Assembly (NCBI GenBank): GCA_009363175.1
Contig: CP045205.1
Span: 3,162,001 to 3,226,000, forward strand
Source of the DNA: Citrobacter telavivensis
GTDB taxonomy: Bacteria; Pseudomonadota; Gammaproteobacteria; Enterobacterales; Enterobacteriaceae
Length of the DNA: 64,000 nt
Reading direction: 5' to 3'
In this document: positions 51,222 to 60,671 of the stretch, piece after piece
How the letters are laid out: every line of letters starts with the position of its first letter
How positions within the stretch are numbered: the stretch's first letter is position 1
Made by a program: the position numbers and the translations under genes
Notes under the pieces: model-generated
The model's database searches: none
What the model saw: the letters and a program-made list of their open reading frames with translations, nothing else
Told to the model about the DNA's origin: nothing

Positions 51222-52208
51222 ATGACCATCACGACTGTCGGTATCGATCTTGCTAAAAATGTGTTCGCTGTTCACTGCGTTGACCAACACGGTAAAACTG
51301 TTCTGGTTAAACCCAAAGTATCGCGTGCTGCCCTTCCTGAGCTGATTGCCAGTTTACCTCCCTGTGTTATCGGGATGGAGGCATGCTCCGGGGCTCACTA
51401 CTGGGCAAGGTTGTTTCGGCAATATGGTCATGAACCACGGCTGATGGCTGCTAAATTTGTATCTCCTTACCGCATGGCCGGTAAATCAGGCAAAAATGAT
51501 GCAGCTGATGCTCAGGCTATCTGTGAAGCAGTTCGTCGCCCGCATATGCGGTTTGTACCAGTGAAGGATGAGAGCCAGCAGGCGATGCAATGCCTACACC
51601 GTATCAGACAGGGTTTTATCGAAGAGAAAACAGCAACATATAACCGATTGAGAGGTTTGATATCGGAATTCGGTGTCATCGCCCCACAAAGTACAGATGC
51701 CCTGCGTCACATGGTTTCTGAGCAGAAGAGTTCTTTGCCACTTCAGGTTCAACAATGTGTTAATGACCTGCTGGAACACATTGATCGTATTGAAGATAAT
51801 ATTACTGAATATGACCGGATTTTGTCCCGCATGGCAAAAACAGATCACCGCAGCCAGCGATTGATGGAACTGAAAGGGATTGGTCCCACAACGGCCTGTG
51901 CGCTGGTCGCCAGTATCGGTAATGCACACGATTTTAAAAATGGGCGACAACTGGCAGCCTGGCTGGGACTAACGCCATCGCAGTACAGCAGTGGTGGGAA
52001 ATCAAAGCTTGGCAGGATAACTAAAGCTGGCGATTCGTATCTGCGAACGCTACTGGTTCAGGGGGCTCGTTCGGTTCTGATTGGTGCCGAGAAAAGGACT
52101 GATTTATTCAGTCGTTGGGTCTGTTCACTGGTCGATCGCAGAGGATACTGGCGTGCCGTTGTAGCCATCGCCGCCAAAAACGCAAGGCTGTGCTGGGCAT
52201 CATTGCAT
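51222..52208 (+). pseudogene. IS110-family transposase, 3' end cut by IS26
   Basis: This DEDD recombinase-type transposase starts at ATG 51222 with TTVGIDLAKNVFAVHC (first Asp) and carries GMEACSGAHYWAR (Glu), KSGKNDAADAQAICEA (Asp pair) and the C-terminal transposase_20 block LTPSQYSSGGKSKLG with the conserved Ser. About 329 codons remain. The reading frame then runs into the right IS26 (IR begins at 52209) and ends nine codons later, so only the last residues of the native protein are missing. Partial activity is conceivable but the right element end is gone. Confidence 0.85.
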
Positions 52209-53028
52209 GGCACTGTTGCAAATAGTCGGTGGTGATAAACTTATCATCCCCTTTTGCTGATGGAGCTGCACATGAACCCATTCAAAGGCCGGCATTTTCA
52301 GCGTGACATCATTCTGTGGGCCGTACGCTGGTACTGCAAATACGGCATCAGTTACCGTGAGCTGCAGGAGATGCTGGCTGAACGCGGAGTGAATGTCGAT
52401 CACTCCACGATTTACCGCTGGGTTCAGCGTTATGCGCCTGAAATGGAAAAACGGCTGCGCTGGTACTGGCGTAACCCTTCCGATCTTTGCCCGTGGCACA
52501 TGGATGAAACCTACGTGAAGGTCAATGGCCGCTGGGCGTATCTGTACCGGGCCGTCGACAGCCGGGGCCGCACTGTCGATTTTTATCTCTCCTCCCGTCG
52601 TAACAGCAAAGCTGCATACCGGTTTCTGGGTAAAATCCTCAACAACGTGAAGAAGTGGCAGATCCCACGATTCATCAACACGGATAAAGCGCCCGCCTAT
52701 GGTCGCGCGCTTGCTCTGCTCAAACGCGAAGGCCGGTGCCCGTCTGACGTTGAACACCGACAGATTAAGTACCGGAACAACGTGATTGAATGCGATCATG
52801 GCAAACTGAAACGGATAATCAACGCCACGCTGGGATTTAAATCCATGAAGACGGCTTACGCCACCATCAAAGGTATTGAGGTGATGCGTGCACTACGCAA
52901 AGGCCAGGCCTCAGCATTTTATTATGGTGATCCCCTGGGCGAAATGCGCCTGGTAAGCAGAGTTTTTGAAATGTAAGGCCTTTGAATAAGACAAAAGGCT
53001 GCCTCATCGCTAACTTTGCAACAGTGCC
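52209..53028 (+). mobile_element. IS26, right copy (820 bp)
   Basis: This complete IS26 has 14-bp inverted repeats and is opposite in orientation to the left copy. Flanks CATTGCAT and AAAATTAC differ. Its left edge cuts the IS110-family gene. Its right edge abuts codon two of a mannonate dehydratase-like gene, so this is the mobile-chromosome junction. Confidence 0.96.
52272..52976 (+). CDS. IS26 transposase Tnp26 (Asn184 variant)
   Basis: This 234-residue DDE transposase is identical to the left copy except for Ile instead of Thr at residue 122 and Asn instead of Gly at residue 184 (KRIINATLG). The G184N form corresponds to the IS26-v1 type, which has been reported to be more active. Translated from ATG 52272. 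Confidence 0.95.
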   Translation: MNPFKGRHFQRDIILWAVRWYCKYGISYRELQEMLAERGVNVDHSTIYRWVQRYAPEMEKRLRWYWRNPSDLCPWHMDETYVKVNGRWAYLYRAVDSRGRTVDFYLSSRRNSKAAYRFLGKILNNVKKWQIPRFINTDKAPAYGRALALLKREGRCPSDVEHRQIKYRNNVIECDHGKLKRIINATLGFKSMKTAYATIKGIEVMRALRKGQASAFYYGDPLGEMRLVSRVFEM

Positions 53029-54270
53029 AAAATTACCAATGTAAAAACGATTCTAACGGCGCCCGGCGGAATTGACCTGGCGGTCGTTAAGATTGAGACC
53101 AACGAGCCGGGACTGTATGGTCTGGGATGCGCAACATTTACCCAACGTATCTTCGCGGTAAAAAGTGCGATCGATGAGTACATGGCCCCTTTTCTGATGG
53201 GTAAAGATCCGACGCGTATTGAAGATATCTGGCAGTCGGGTGCGGTGAGCGGTTACTGGCGCAATGGACCTGTCATGAACAATGCGTTGTCCGGTGTGGA
53301 CATGGCGCTGTGGGATATCAAGGGTAAACTGGCGGGCATGCCGGTTTACGACCTGCTGGGTGGCAAATGTCGCGATGGGATCCCCCTGTACTGCCACACC
53401 GATGGTGGCGATGAAGTCGAAGTGGAAGATAACATCCGCGCCAGAATGGAAGAAGGCTACCAGTATGTTCGCTGTCAGATGGGCATGTACGGCGGCGCAG
53501 GGACCGACGACCTCAAACTGATCGCCACACAACTGGCGCGTGCGAAGAACATTCAGCCGAAGCGTTCACCGCGTAGTAAAACGGCCGGTATCTATTTTGA
53601 TCCGGACGCCTACGCAAAAAGCGTTCCGCGCCTGTTCGAGCATTTGCGTAACAAACTCGGCTTTGGTATCGAATTTATCCATGATGTGCATGAGCGCGTG
53701 ACGCCGGTGACCGCGGTTAATCTGGCAAAAACGCTCGAACAGTATCAGCTATTTTATCTTGAAGATCCGGTCGCACCGGAAAATATCGACTGGCTTAAAA
53801 TGCTGCGCCAGCAGTCTTCAACACCGATTTCTATGGGTGAGCTGTTTGTGAATGTGAATGAGTGGAAGCCGCTCATCGATAACAAACTGATCGACTATAT
53901 TCGCTGCCACGTGAGCACCATCGGCGGGATTACGCCAGCGAAGAAACTCGCCGTCTACAGCGAACTGAACGGCGTACGTACTGCATGGCACGGGCCAGGA
54001 GACATCTCCCCGGTCGGGGTCAGCGCTAATATGCATCTTGATTTGAGCTCGCCGAACTTTGGCATTCAGGAGTACACGCCAATGAACGACGCGCTGCGCG
54101 ATGTCTTCCCTGGCTGCCCGGAGATAGACCAGGGTTATGCGTACCTGAACGATAAGCCGGGGCTGGGTATCGATATCGATGAAGCCAAAGCAGCAAAATA
54201 TCCGTGCGAGGGAGGGATCCCGTCCTGGACAATGGCGCGTACGCCTGACGGTACGGCCTCAAGACCGTAA
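53029..54270 (+). pseudogene. Mannonate/galactonate dehydratase-like enolase-superfamily gene, start codon removed by IS26
   Basis: This is an enolase-superfamily sugar-acid dehydratase related to RspA/ManD, which removes water from D-mannonate. The frame is continuous from the IS26 edge (KITNVKTILTAPGGIDLAVV), so probably only the initiating Met was lost; 413 codons remain. Metal and catalytic residues are visible in GIEFIHDVHERVTP (Asp, His), LFYLEDPVAPEN (Glu), PISMGELFVNVNEW (Glu) and RTAWHGPGDISP (His). The first internal ATG is at 53182, after 51 codons including most of the N-terminal capping region, so a restart product would be defective. Exact substrate unproven. Confidence 0.82.
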
Positions 54271-54288
54271 ATCCGTAAATCCGTAAAT
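54265..54288. repeat. Three tandem copies of CCGTAAAT over the stop codon
   Basis: Units at 54265-54272, 54273-54280 and 54281-54288. The first contains the stop codon of the dehydratase-like gene. This looks like slippage. Confidence 0.8.
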
Positions 54289-54294
54289 AATGAT

Positions 54295-54324
54295 GACCCG
54301 GTTGATGATTGCCGGGTCGTTTTA
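54295..54324 (+). terminator. Rho-independent terminator after the dehydratase-like gene
   Basis: GACCCGG (54295-54301) pairs with CCGGGTC (54312-54318), followed by GTTTTAAC. Confidence 0.85.
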
Positions 54325-54473
54325 ACTGTCTTTCAACCTCTGCTCATCGCATGACATCTACTCTCCCTTCTTCAATGTATAGCGTTTAGATATACATTTG
54401 CTACGGTCTCTGGCCCATACCGCCGCAATGCCGCCGAATCAGTTCCCGTAGTGGTACGTCCTGTACGGCTGAC

Positions 54474-54839
54474 TCACCAGGCTTCTGGCTCTCTTAGCAT
54501 ATGGACGATGTTGCACGGATTCATGATCCAGCCGCCGTTGAAGCCGTCGGGTAACGGCTCTACTGCATCACAGCGTACGACGCCGCATTGTTCGGCGTAT
54601 TCTTCTGCGGCACTGAAATGGGGCGTGAATAATTCCAGCCAGAGTTCAGCCTGACTGAGTCCCGGCGCTTCATCAATCCAGAGTTTGTTCGGTCCGAGTT
54701 CGAATCCGACCGCTGGCGGCTTATCGGTAATTTCAGGCAGCTCAATAATGTTCCGATAAAAATCAATCGTCTGTTGATACTGATGTGATGGCACCTTCAT
54801 CGCGATGTCTATACCACCTCTGATATCTGGTTTATTCAT
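54474..54839 (-). CDS. VOC (glyoxalase/bleomycin-resistance fold) family protein
   Basis: This cytoplasmic protein of 121 residues has the vicinal-oxygen-chelate fold. The N-terminal beta-alpha unit reads IAMKVPSHQYQQTIDFYRNII and the C-terminal strand motif GWIMNPCNIVHML. The usual metal-binding His/Glu positions are only partly met, so the catalytic activity is uncertain. The gene is monocistronic, divergent from tam across 91 bases, with AAGGAA before its ATG. Confidence 0.75.
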   Translation of the reverse strand: MNKPDIRGGIDIAMKVPSHQYQQTIDFYRNIIELPEITDKPPAVGFELGPNKLWIDEAPGLSQAELWLELFTPHFSAAEEYAEQCGVVRCDAVEPLPDGFNGGWIMNPCNIVHMLREPEAW

Positions 54840-54930
54840 AAGGAATTTCCTTACCGATGGCGGGCAATACTAAACTAGTATAGTTCATACGGTGTGCCCG
54901 CTTAGCTAACCCATCACAGGAGAATTGATG

Positions 54931-55689
54931 ATGTCCGACTGGAATCCGGCGCTATATATGCAGTACGGTGCAGAACGCTCAAGACCCGCCGCTGAGCTGC
55001 TGGCCAGAATTCAACTTGAGCATGTCTCTTCTGTGGTGGATTTGGGTTGCGGGCCCGGTAACAGTACGGCGTTACTGCAACAGCGCTGGCCTGGCGCGAG
55101 TATTACCGGCGTGGATACCTCCCCGGCGATGCTGGATGAGGCGCGAAATGCCTTGCCTAATTGTCATTTCGTTGAAGCAGACATTCGTCAGTTTCAGCCC
55201 GTTACGCCGCCCGATGTCATTTACGCAAATGCCTCACTGCAGTGGATCCCCGATCATTATGAGTTATTTCCCCGGCTGGTCGCCCTGCTTAAAGATAATG
55301 GCATTCTGGCCGTTCAAATGCCGGATAACATGCTTGAGCCTTCGCATGTGCTGATGCGGGAGGTGGCTTATGAACAGGATTATCCAAATCGTGGTCGCGA
55401 CGCCCTGCCCGGCGTTCACGCGTATTACGACATTCTGAGCGAGGCTGGATGCGACGTGGACATCTGGCGCACGACCTATTATCACAAAATGCGTTCGCAT
55501 CAGGCGATCATTGACTGGGTCAGCGCGACGGGATTGCGCCCCTGGCTGCAGGATCTGAATGCACACGAACAGCAACAATTTCTGAATCGCTATCATCAAC
55601 TGCTACAGGAGCAATACCCGCTGCAGGAAGATGGCCAGATACTGCTGGCATTTCCCCGCCTGTTTATGGTTGCGCGTCGCCAGTCCTGA
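54931..55689 (+). CDS. tam: Trans-aconitate 2-methyltransferase Tam
   Basis: This AdoMet-dependent enzyme methylates trans-aconitate, an inhibitor formed from cis-aconitate. It has 252 residues. The methyltransferase motif I VVDLGCGPGNSTALL, acidic motif II (ITGVDTSPAM) and motif FVEADIRQF are visible. The C-terminal half matches E. coli Tam (GVHAYYDILSEAGCDVDIWR). Of three stacked start codons, the ATG at 54931 matches the E. coli start (MSDWNP) and lies eight bases after AGGAG. It is followed by convergent yneE as in E. coli. Confidence 0.93.
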   Translation: MSDWNPALYMQYGAERSRPAAELLARIQLEHVSSVVDLGCGPGNSTALLQQRWPGASITGVDTSPAMLDEARNALPNCHFVEADIRQFQPVTPPDVIYANASLQWIPDHYELFPRLVALLKDNGILAVQMPDNMLEPSHVLMREVAYEQDYPNRGRDALPGVHAYYDILSEAGCDVDIWRTTYYHKMRSHQAIIDWVSATGLRPWLQDLNAHEQQQFLNRYHQLLQEQYPLQEDGQILLAFPRLFMVARRQS

Positions 55690-55759
55690 TCTCAGTCTCT
55701 CAGTGTACTGACCGCTTTCCTGGCGGCCAGTTTTGCTTCCTGTTTCGGTCTGTCACTCT

Positions 55760-56674
55760 TTACGTCAACTGGTAGTGTTTGTCCGGCATCCGTTTCGGCG
55801 GAATGGCCGATTCATCATTCATCTGCAAGAGGTCAATTTCGATAGCGTTGCAAATGGCATCAAGGGGCAAATCATTATTTTCGGTGCCGAATGGATCCTC
55901 CAGCTCTTCTGCCAGCGCGTCCAGAGAAATAAAAGTGTAGGAGATGAGTACCGAAATAAAGGGAGTCATGTAGTGCAGGTCAACCACCAGGGCAAAAGGC
56001 AGCATGATGCAAAACAGATAAACCGTACGATGGAGGATCAGCGTATAGGCAAACGGCACGGGCGTATTGGCAATTCTTTCGCATCCGGCAAGCACGGCGG
56101 ACATGTCGTTTAACCGATTGTTCAGACTATGAAATAAGATATCCGATAGCTGTCCGTCGCGTCGACGCGTCGCCAGCCATTCCCCCATCATCAGCAAAAT
56201 TCGGTTTGCCGGAGAGTGAGCAGCAAACACGCGCTGCAGATCTTCCGCGCTAAGATACTTCGCTATCGGCCCAGCCTGTGGTTTGCGCCGCAGCGTCATG
56301 CGCAGGCAGTGAGCAAAGGCGATTTGTAGGCGGACAAACTGCCCTACCTCGCGGTCATCCGGTAAAACCGTTTTGACCTCCCGCAGCAACGAACGGGAAG
56401 CGATCATCAGTTGCCCCCAGAGTTGACGCGCCTCGACATAACGGGAGTAACAGGCGTTATTGCGAAAGCCCAAAAAGATAGCGATCGCCACGCCGAGTAT
56501 GCTAAACGGTGCGAGAGTAAATTTGATGCCCAGCATCGTGTACCACGGCAGCAGGACGATCACGGCAATAGACAGCAGGAAATTGAGCAGTAAACGAGAA
56601 GAGATTTTTGCTAACACGGAACCATGCCAGACGAATATCAGGCGTAACCAGTGCTGTTGTGGACGAACGATCAT
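55760..56674 (-). CDS. yneE: Bestrophin-like inner-membrane protein YneE
   Basis: This bestrophin-family anion-channel homologue has 304 residues, as in E. coli. Hydrophobic helices lie near residues 23-42 and 44-65 (ILGVAIAIFLGFRNNACYSRY) and around 205-250 (YLFCIMLPFALVVDLHYMTPF). The family run DPFGTENNDLPLDAIC is conserved near the end. I start at ATG 56674 (MIVRPQQ), which matches E. coli; the frame is open 11 codons further. The transport role is inferred from the family. Confidence 0.9.
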   Translation of the reverse strand: MIVRPQQHWLRLIFVWHGSVLAKISSRLLLNFLLSIAVIVLLPWYTMLGIKFTLAPFSILGVAIAIFLGFRNNACYSRYVEARQLWGQLMIASRSLLREVKTVLPDDREVGQFVRLQIAFAHCLRMTLRRKPQAGPIAKYLSAEDLQRVFAAHSPANRILLMMGEWLATRRRDGQLSDILFHSLNNRLNDMSAVLAGCERIANTPVPFAYTLILHRTVYLFCIMLPFALVVDLHYMTPFISVLISYTFISLDALAEELEDPFGTENNDLPLDAICNAIEIDLLQMNDESAIPPKRMPDKHYQLT

Positions 56675-56856
56675 GACGGTGTTCTGGAAAGAGACGAATC
56701 TGACCATTAAACGTGATCTGGATCAAACATTCAAGCGAGTTAAAAGTGACATTGTCACTGGCTTAATGCTGGACGGGCTCTTTTCAGCGCAGGACTTACA
56801 GACGGGATAATTAGTTAACTACATTGTATGTTGTAACTACATAGTTCTGCTAAGAA

Positions 56857-56874
56857 ACCCGGCCTTAGCCGGGT
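56857..56874 (-). terminator. Terminator hairpin after uxaB
   Basis: ACCCGGC (56857-56863) pairs with GCCGGGT (56868-56874). On the minus strand it is followed by TTTCTTAG, close behind the uxaB stop. Confidence 0.75.
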
Positions 56875-56880
56875 CCTGTA

Positions 56881-58332
56881 TTAGCACAGCGGTTTCACCG
56901 CTTCGCGCATTCCCTTCGTCAGAATGGCATCGAGATCGGCCGTCACCTGCTCAACCAGCCCCGCCACCTTCGTCAGGTCTTGCTCCCAGTGCGCTTCTAC
57001 TGCCAGAACGTTACTCACCAGTTGCTGAGTACCGATCTGGCGATCGCCATGCTGGCTCCAGAGCTGTTGGAAACGGGTTAGCCAGTGCGCATCATCCTGA
57101 ACCGGATAAGATTCCCCGTTACGCTCACCGCGATAAAACGCAATCAGCGCGGCTAAGGCGAATGTCAGACGAGCCGGCAGTTTGCCGTTCGCCTTCTGCC
57201 CTGCCAGTAACTGCGGGAGAATACGGGTACGGAATTTGGTCATCCCGTTTAGCGCAATCGACAGCAACTGATGCTTGATGTACGGGTTGCGGAAACGTCC
57301 GGTTACCGCGCTGGCAAATGATTCCAGTTCATCACGCGGCAGATCGAGAACCGGGATGATCTCGTCATAAATCGCTTTTTCAACAAAGGCGCAGATCTCT
57401 GCGTCATTCATCGCCTCGCCGACCGTATCCAGTCCGGCCTGGAATGCCACCGGCACCAGCGCGGTGTGTGCACCGTTGAGGATGGCGACTTTGCGCTCTT
57501 TATACGGTTTGATATCGTCGACAATCAAAACGTTAAGCGGATATTTGTCGAGACGCAGTTCTGCGGCCAGTGATTTCGGCCCCTGAATGACAAACAGATA
57601 GAAGTGTTCGGCGGTATCGAGGAAACCATCGTGATAGCCAAGGTCAGCTTCCAGCTGCGCCGCTTCATCGCGCGGGTAACCGGTGACGATACGGTCCACC
57701 AGCGTAGAACAGAAGACGTTTGCCCGATCCAGCCAGGTAATAAATGCCGCAGGCAGCGCCCACTCCTGCGCATAGCGCAGCACCAGTTCACGCAGCGCAT
57801 CACCATTATAATCAATCAGTTCGCAAGGGATGATAATCCAGCCTTTATCCTGCGCGCCGTTGAAATGGCTGTAGCGTTCGAACAGCAGACGCGTCAGTTT
57901 CGCCGGATAACTTACCGCCGGCGCATCATCAAATTTATCGCCAGCGTGATAGCTGATGCCCGCTTCCGTGGTGTTAGAGAACACAAAACGCATCTCAGGA
58001 TTGTGCGCCAGTTTCAGGAACGCATCGTAATCACCGTAAACGCTGATTTCACGATTCACTGAACGAATCAGGCGGGCATCGCTGACGGCTTCTCCCTGTT
58101 CATTCAGACCACGAATGATTGTGGTGTAGAGGCCATCCTGTGTACTGAGTGACGGTGGGAATGTGCTTTCAATAGGTCGAACAATGACCACACCAGAATT
58201 CAGATCGGTATGTTCATTCAGGAGATCTACTTGCCAGTCAACAAAGGCGCGAAGGAAGTTACCTTCACCAAACTGAATAATGCGTTCAGGATAGTGAGCA
58301 CCGGGAAAATCGCGACGGTTAAGTGTTTTCAC
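56881..58332 (-). CDS. uxaB: Tagaturonate reductase (altronate oxidoreductase) UxaB
   Basis: This NADH-dependent enzyme reduces D-tagaturonate to D-altronate in galacturonate catabolism. It has 483 residues, equal to E. coli UxaB. The N-terminal Rossmann segment reads RIIQFGEGNFLRAFVDWQVD. The mannitol-dehydrogenase family C-terminal domain carries the catalytic Lys region (VDDIKPYKERKVAILNGAHT). It is monocistronic, with an ExuR/UxuR-like site 37-54 bases upstream of its start and a terminator behind it. Confidence 0.95.
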   Translation of the reverse strand: MKTLNRRDFPGAHYPERIIQFGEGNFLRAFVDWQVDLLNEHTDLNSGVVIVRPIESTFPPSLSTQDGLYTTIIRGLNEQGEAVSDARLIRSVNREISVYGDYDAFLKLAHNPEMRFVFSNTTEAGISYHAGDKFDDAPAVSYPAKLTRLLFERYSHFNGAQDKGWIIIPCELIDYNGDALRELVLRYAQEWALPAAFITWLDRANVFCSTLVDRIVTGYPRDEAAQLEADLGYHDGFLDTAEHFYLFVIQGPKSLAAELRLDKYPLNVLIVDDIKPYKERKVAILNGAHTALVPVAFQAGLDTVGEAMNDAEICAFVEKAIYDEIIPVLDLPRDELESFASAVTGRFRNPYIKHQLLSIALNGMTKFRTRILPQLLAGQKANGKLPARLTFALAALIAFYRGERNGESYPVQDDAHWLTRFQQLWSQHGDRQIGTQQLVSNVLAVEAHWEQDLTKVAGLVEQVTADLDAILTKGMREAVKPLC

Positions 58333-58368
58333 AATGGGTTCCCTTTCGATTAGTCATACAACCTGATT

Positions 58369-58386
58369 AAATTGGTAGAACAGGTT
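58369..58386. promoter_or_regulatory. ExuR/UxuR-like operator upstream of uxaB
   Basis: AAATTGGTAGAACAGGTT has a full left half of the hexuronate-regulator palindrome (AAATTGGTATACCAATTT) and a weaker right half. AACCTG (58360-58365) and CAGGTT (58381-58386) form a longer inverted pair around it. The position just upstream of uxaB suits ExuR repression. Confidence 0.5.
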
Positions 58387-58438
58387 AGCAAAACTTTACG
58401 AGAGTAAAACCCTGTTTTGATCAATTCATGACGACTAT

Positions 58439-58966
58439 TTATAGAGATTTATAGAAAATCGTGGTGCCGGTCAGCTTTCCATCAGGCATCAGCGCATAGT
58501 TCGGGATCTCACCCGCTTTGAGCCAGCCACAAGAGTGGTAGAACAACTCAGCATCGCTTCCCGTTGCCGTATCCAGCACCAGCTGTGTTTTGTGCTGTTG
58601 TGCTGCGCTCGCTTCCAGCGCCATCATGAGCTGGCGGGCAAGTCCCTGACGACGGGCGCTGGAGTGAACGAGAAGTTTCGCGACGTCCGCGCGATGAGGT
58701 TGATTTTCCGGTTGCTGGACAATGAGTTGAACCGTACCGACAATTACGCCAGAAGCGTTGTCGACCGCAAGAACGACGCGCTCTCCTCTACTCACGCTTT
58801 GCGCGACGCCATGCCAGAACGCACGCGCTTTTGACGGTTCAAACGGTAAAACAAAACTGACCGATGCGCCGCGCGTCACGCAGTCGATCAGGACGTCACA
58901 GAGCTCATCAATTCTTGCCTCGATGGCTCCTACGTCCAGCACATAACAGGGTTTTGATGGGGGCAT
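58439..58966 (-). CDS. GNAT-family N-acetyltransferase
   Basis: This cytoplasmic acetyltransferase of 175 residues carries the acetyl-CoA loop in ADVAKLLVHSSARRQGLARQ (Q/RxxGxG/A-type), followed by LDTATGSDAELFYHSCGW, typical of small-molecule or antibiotic acetyltransferases. The substrate cannot be told. It ends 106 bases upstream of uxaB on the same strand but is separated by the uxaB operator, so it is likely independent. AAGGAGA precedes the ATG. Confidence 0.85.
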   Translation of the reverse strand: MPPSKPCYVLDVGAIEARIDELCDVLIDCVTRGASVSFVLPFEPSKARAFWHGVAQSVSRGERVVLAVDNASGVIVGTVQLIVQQPENQPHRADVAKLLVHSSARRQGLARQLMMALEASAAQQHKTQLVLDTATGSDAELFYHSCGWLKAGEIPNYALMPDGKLTGTTIFYKSL

Positions 58967-59041
58967 GTTGTCTCCTTAAATTGAGACAACACCATGCACT
59001 TAACATTGTGATAACACAACGGGGAATAACATAGGATATTG

Positions 59042-60493
59042 TTATGCCAGATCGCTTTCGGTAAAGACTGCACTGCCGGACCGGCGGTCGCTGGTACGAT
59101 TTCGGCCTTCGTTCTTCGAACGGTAGAGGCACTCATCCGCTTCAACCATCAATTTGTTAAATACGTCCGTCAGCAAATGGGGGCCGATACTGCCGTTCCC
59201 CAGGCCAATGCTCACCGTCATATAGATGTTCTGCTGGTTCCAGGTGAAGGGTTGCTGCGCCACCGCTTTACGGATGTTTTCCGCCAGAAGCATTCCCTCT
59301 TCAGGGTGCGTCGAAGGTACCACGACGACAAACTCTTCCCCTCCCATACGCGCCACCAGTCCCCGGTCACCGACAATCTGCTGAATACGCTGCGCAAACA
59401 CGCTCAGCACCAGATCGCCACATTCATGGCCGAAGTTGTCATTGATGCTCTTGAAATAGTCGATATCCAGCAGCATGACGGTAATATGCTGTGAGCGCGG
59501 ATATTCCTGCCGCTTCAGCGCTTCATAGAGTCCGGAACGGGAATAGACCTGGGTGAGAAAATCGAAATCGGCGCGCAGGGAAACCTGCTTCATCAAGGAA
59601 TTAATCGCCGCTACGCTGACTGAAACCATAATGGGACAAATCGCCATCGTGGCAATTCCCAGTCGTGCAGAGAACATCTGCGGCGTAGACAATGGCGACT
59701 CCACCGCGATATTGATAATCGAATTTGCCACCAGCACGATTTCAACGGCACCGGTAAGAAAGGTCAGCAGACAGGTGACCTGCGGCGTATAACGTACCGC
59801 ACACCAGATCAGCGCCGGCAGCGGAAAAGCCAGGCTTCCGGCACCGCCAATAATGACCGACGCCAGTACCGAGATAATTAACGCCGCCACCGGCATCAGT
59901 TGTTCAGGCTTAAAGCGTTTGACCGCACCGGGAATACCCAGCGTCAGCATACAGGGCACAATCAGCACCCCTGTCGAAAATTGTTCGCTAAACCAGTCAG
60001 CAACCAGCGGCCAGAATGAAAGTCGGTCGATGCCAACGGACCCCATCGCCCCCAATATTGCGCAGAGCAGCGCCGCTACCAGACAGTAATTAAATAAACG
60101 TAAGGCACTGATGGGCTCATATTTATTTTTCCCCAGTCGTTTATCGCGGATCACCAGTTGGGCGACAACCACGATAAACACCATGTTGGAGAGATTAATG
60201 ACAAGCGACACCCAACCCCATTCGGTGGTGATCGCATCATAACCCAACATCGCAACGTAGCTGACGGCATAATAATGCAGTTTATTAAGCCAGACATAGC
60301 GGGCAAAAACCCCGGCGATCACGCCGTTTAGCGGCCAGAACAGAGAAAGTTCATGCACCAGACGCAGTTCCGCACCAATAAAGTAGAACAGTGTCGTTAA
60401 AGCAAAAATAGCGCTGGCGTTACGCAGTGGATGGCCTTCCTGAAACAACCGGAAAGACGGAATGTGGAGTGCGTGCATTAAATATCTATCCAT
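59042..60493 (-). CDS. dgcF: Membrane-bound diguanylate cyclase DgcF (YneF)
   Basis: This protein makes c-di-GMP at the inner membrane. It has 483 residues: an N-terminal MASE1-like region with about eight hydrophobic segments (about 25-310), then a GGDEF domain (about 325-470). The active site reads RMGGEEFVVVV and the primary metal motif LLDIDYFKSINDNFGHECGD. The position between uxaB and yneG-glsB agrees with E. coli yneF. The sensory signal is unknown. Confidence 0.87.
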   Translation of the reverse strand: MDRYLMHALHIPSFRLFQEGHPLRNASAIFALTTLFYFIGAELRLVHELSLFWPLNGVIAGVFARYVWLNKLHYYAVSYVAMLGYDAITTEWGWVSLVINLSNMVFIVVVAQLVIRDKRLGKNKYEPISALRLFNYCLVAALLCAILGAMGSVGIDRLSFWPLVADWFSEQFSTGVLIVPCMLTLGIPGAVKRFKPEQLMPVAALIISVLASVIIGGAGSLAFPLPALIWCAVRYTPQVTCLLTFLTGAVEIVLVANSIINIAVESPLSTPQMFSARLGIATMAICPIMVSVSVAAINSLMKQVSLRADFDFLTQVYSRSGLYEALKRQEYPRSQHITVMLLDIDYFKSINDNFGHECGDLVLSVFAQRIQQIVGDRGLVARMGGEEFVVVVPSTHPEEGMLLAENIRKAVAQQPFTWNQQNIYMTVSIGLGNGSIGPHLLTDVFNKLMVEADECLYRSKNEGRNRTSDRRSGSAVFTESDLA

Positions 60494-60671
60494 ATAATTG
60501 CCGTTGGCAATTATCTCTGGGTAATGATTATATTATTTAAGAGAATAGCATGAATTATTCTCAAAGATAGTCATCCCCCGCTGCGTTAACCTATTATTTT
60601 GTTAAATCCCCCACCATTAACCCTGGTTATTAAATGGGTATTTTCAGGGGGCGGTTGTAACCATTTAATTA

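Noticed and set aside
50304..53036. Target-site duplications around the IS26 copies, or a simple IS26 transposon
   Set aside because: All four eight-base flanks differ, directly and as reverse complements.
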